21,292 nucleotides of DNA from CAYWMP01 sp964459445 (GTDB taxonomy: Bacteria > Desulfobacterota > DSM-4660 > Desulfatiglandales > HGW-15), in contig CAYWMP010000101.1 in NCBI GenBank assembly GCA_964459445.1, forward strand, positions 1 to 21,292, given 5' to 3'. Below are positions 20,799 to 21,292 of this stretch, piece after piece; position 1 is the stretch's first letter, and every line of letters starts with the position of its first letter. The notes under the pieces were generated by a model. It was given only the letters and a program-made list of their open reading frames with translations, did no database searches and had not been told where the DNA came from. The position numbers and the translations under genes are program-made.

Positions 20799-21292
20799 AT
20801 GAAAAAAGACAAAAAAGTGCATCCCTTTATTCCGGAATTAGTCGACGAACTTGAAAAAGGCAAAATAACAAGGCGCGAGTTTTTGCGAATCGCAACCCTG
20901 CTTGGCTTGTCAGCGGGCGTCGCCTCAGCCATGGTGGGGCTCCCCCTGCCCAAAAAGACCTTTGCCGCAAAGCGGGGCGGTGTATTGAAGTTTGGTATGG
21001 TGGTACAAGAAATGGCCGATCCGGCGACCTATTCCTGGACCCAGAAATCCATCGTTGCCCGCCATATTATCGAGTACCTCGTTGAGACCGGGCCGGATAA
21101 CATCACCCGACCCAATTTGGCAACCAGCTGGGAGGCATCCGCCGATCTGAAAACCTGGACCTTTCATCTGCGCAAAGGGGTTAAGTGGTCAAACGGCGAT
21201 GACTTCAATGCCGATGATGTGGTGTTTAACTTTACCCGCTGGCTCGATCCAAAAACCGGATCCTCCAACCTGGGTCTGTTCGACGCCATGCT
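20799..21292 (+). CDS. ABC transporter substrate-binding protein, family 5, Tat-exported (C-terminal part outside window)
   Basis: First 164 codons of a family-5 (peptide/nickel/opine type) periplasmic binding protein. A twin-arginine signal follows a charged n-region of about 23 residues: TRREFLRIATLLGLSAG (R25-R26), then an Ala-rich end before about residue 57. The mature part shows the family pattern RGGVLKFG, PNLATSWEASADLKTWTFHLRKG and VKWSNGDDFNADDVVFNFTRW. It would deliver a substrate from the periplasm to an ABC permease, presumably encoded next, outside the window. Its place beside the sox/methyltransferase operon suggests a methylated amine, betaine or peptide-like substrate; this is inference. 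The start has AAAGGAG 6 nt upstream. The frame is open to the window edge. Confidence 0.92.
   Translation, partial: MKKDKKVHPFIPELVDELEKGKITRREFLRIATLLGLSAGVASAMVGLPLPKKTFAAKRGGVLKFGMVVQEMADPATYSWTQKSIVARHIIEYLVETGPDNITRPNLATSWEASADLKTWTFHLRKGVKWSNGDDFNADDVVFNFTRWLDPKTGSSNLGLFDAM

Overview
The window looks like chromosomal DNA of a mesophilic Gram-negative anaerobe, most probably an uncultured Desulfobacterota (deltaproteobacterial) lineage. That placement is an inference. It rests on the gene repertoire (corrinoid methyltransferase, Tat-exported family-5 binding protein, RpiR regulator), moderate GC content, and many short palindromic mobile repeats in the gaps. No rRNA, tRNA or CRISPR array was seen.

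Layout. (1) 1-2962, minus strand: the branched-chain amino acid operon ilvB-ilvN-ilvC (ilvC cut by the window edge). It is preceded by a leader not usually annotated: a sigma70-like promoter, a 38-codon Ile/Leu/Val-rich leader peptide, an antiterminator and an intrinsic terminator, which together form a ribosome-mediated attenuator. (2) 3034-9296, plus strand: a glycine-cleavage/serine block of two large fused proteins. The first is an aminomethyltransferase (GcvT) joined to a serine hydroxymethyltransferase (SHMT). The second is a GcvPA-GcvPB fusion (glycine decarboxylase). GcvH and Lpd are not in the window. (3) 9286-18892, minus strand: a long catabolic operon reading soxB-soxD-soxA-[GxxExxR cassette]-soxG-mttB-like-corrinoid protein-nitrilase-family hydrolase. 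It is convergent with the gcv block and overlaps gcvP by 11 bp. (4) 19328-20227, plus strand: an RpiR-family regulator divergent from the sox operon. (5) 20799-end, plus strand: the start of a Tat-exported ABC substrate-binding protein.

How the genes could work together (inference). A binding protein imports a methylated amine. The pyrrolysine-free MttB-family enzyme and its corrinoid partner remove a methyl group, for example from glycine betaine to dimethylglycine. SoxBDAG oxidises sarcosine to glycine and methylene-THF. GcvP and the GcvT domain cleave glycine, and the fused SHMT domain can join glycine to methylene-THF to give serine. RpiR is the candidate switch.

The most interesting points are the complete ilv attenuator with a non-ATG ilvB start, the GcvT-SHMT fusion, the coupling of corrinoid demethylation to a four-subunit Sox enzyme, and the invasion of the sox operon by palindromic elements. 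These include inverted copies of one ~141 bp element that bracket soxB exactly, and a cassette with perfect 16-bp inverted ends carrying a GxxExxR gene inside the operon.
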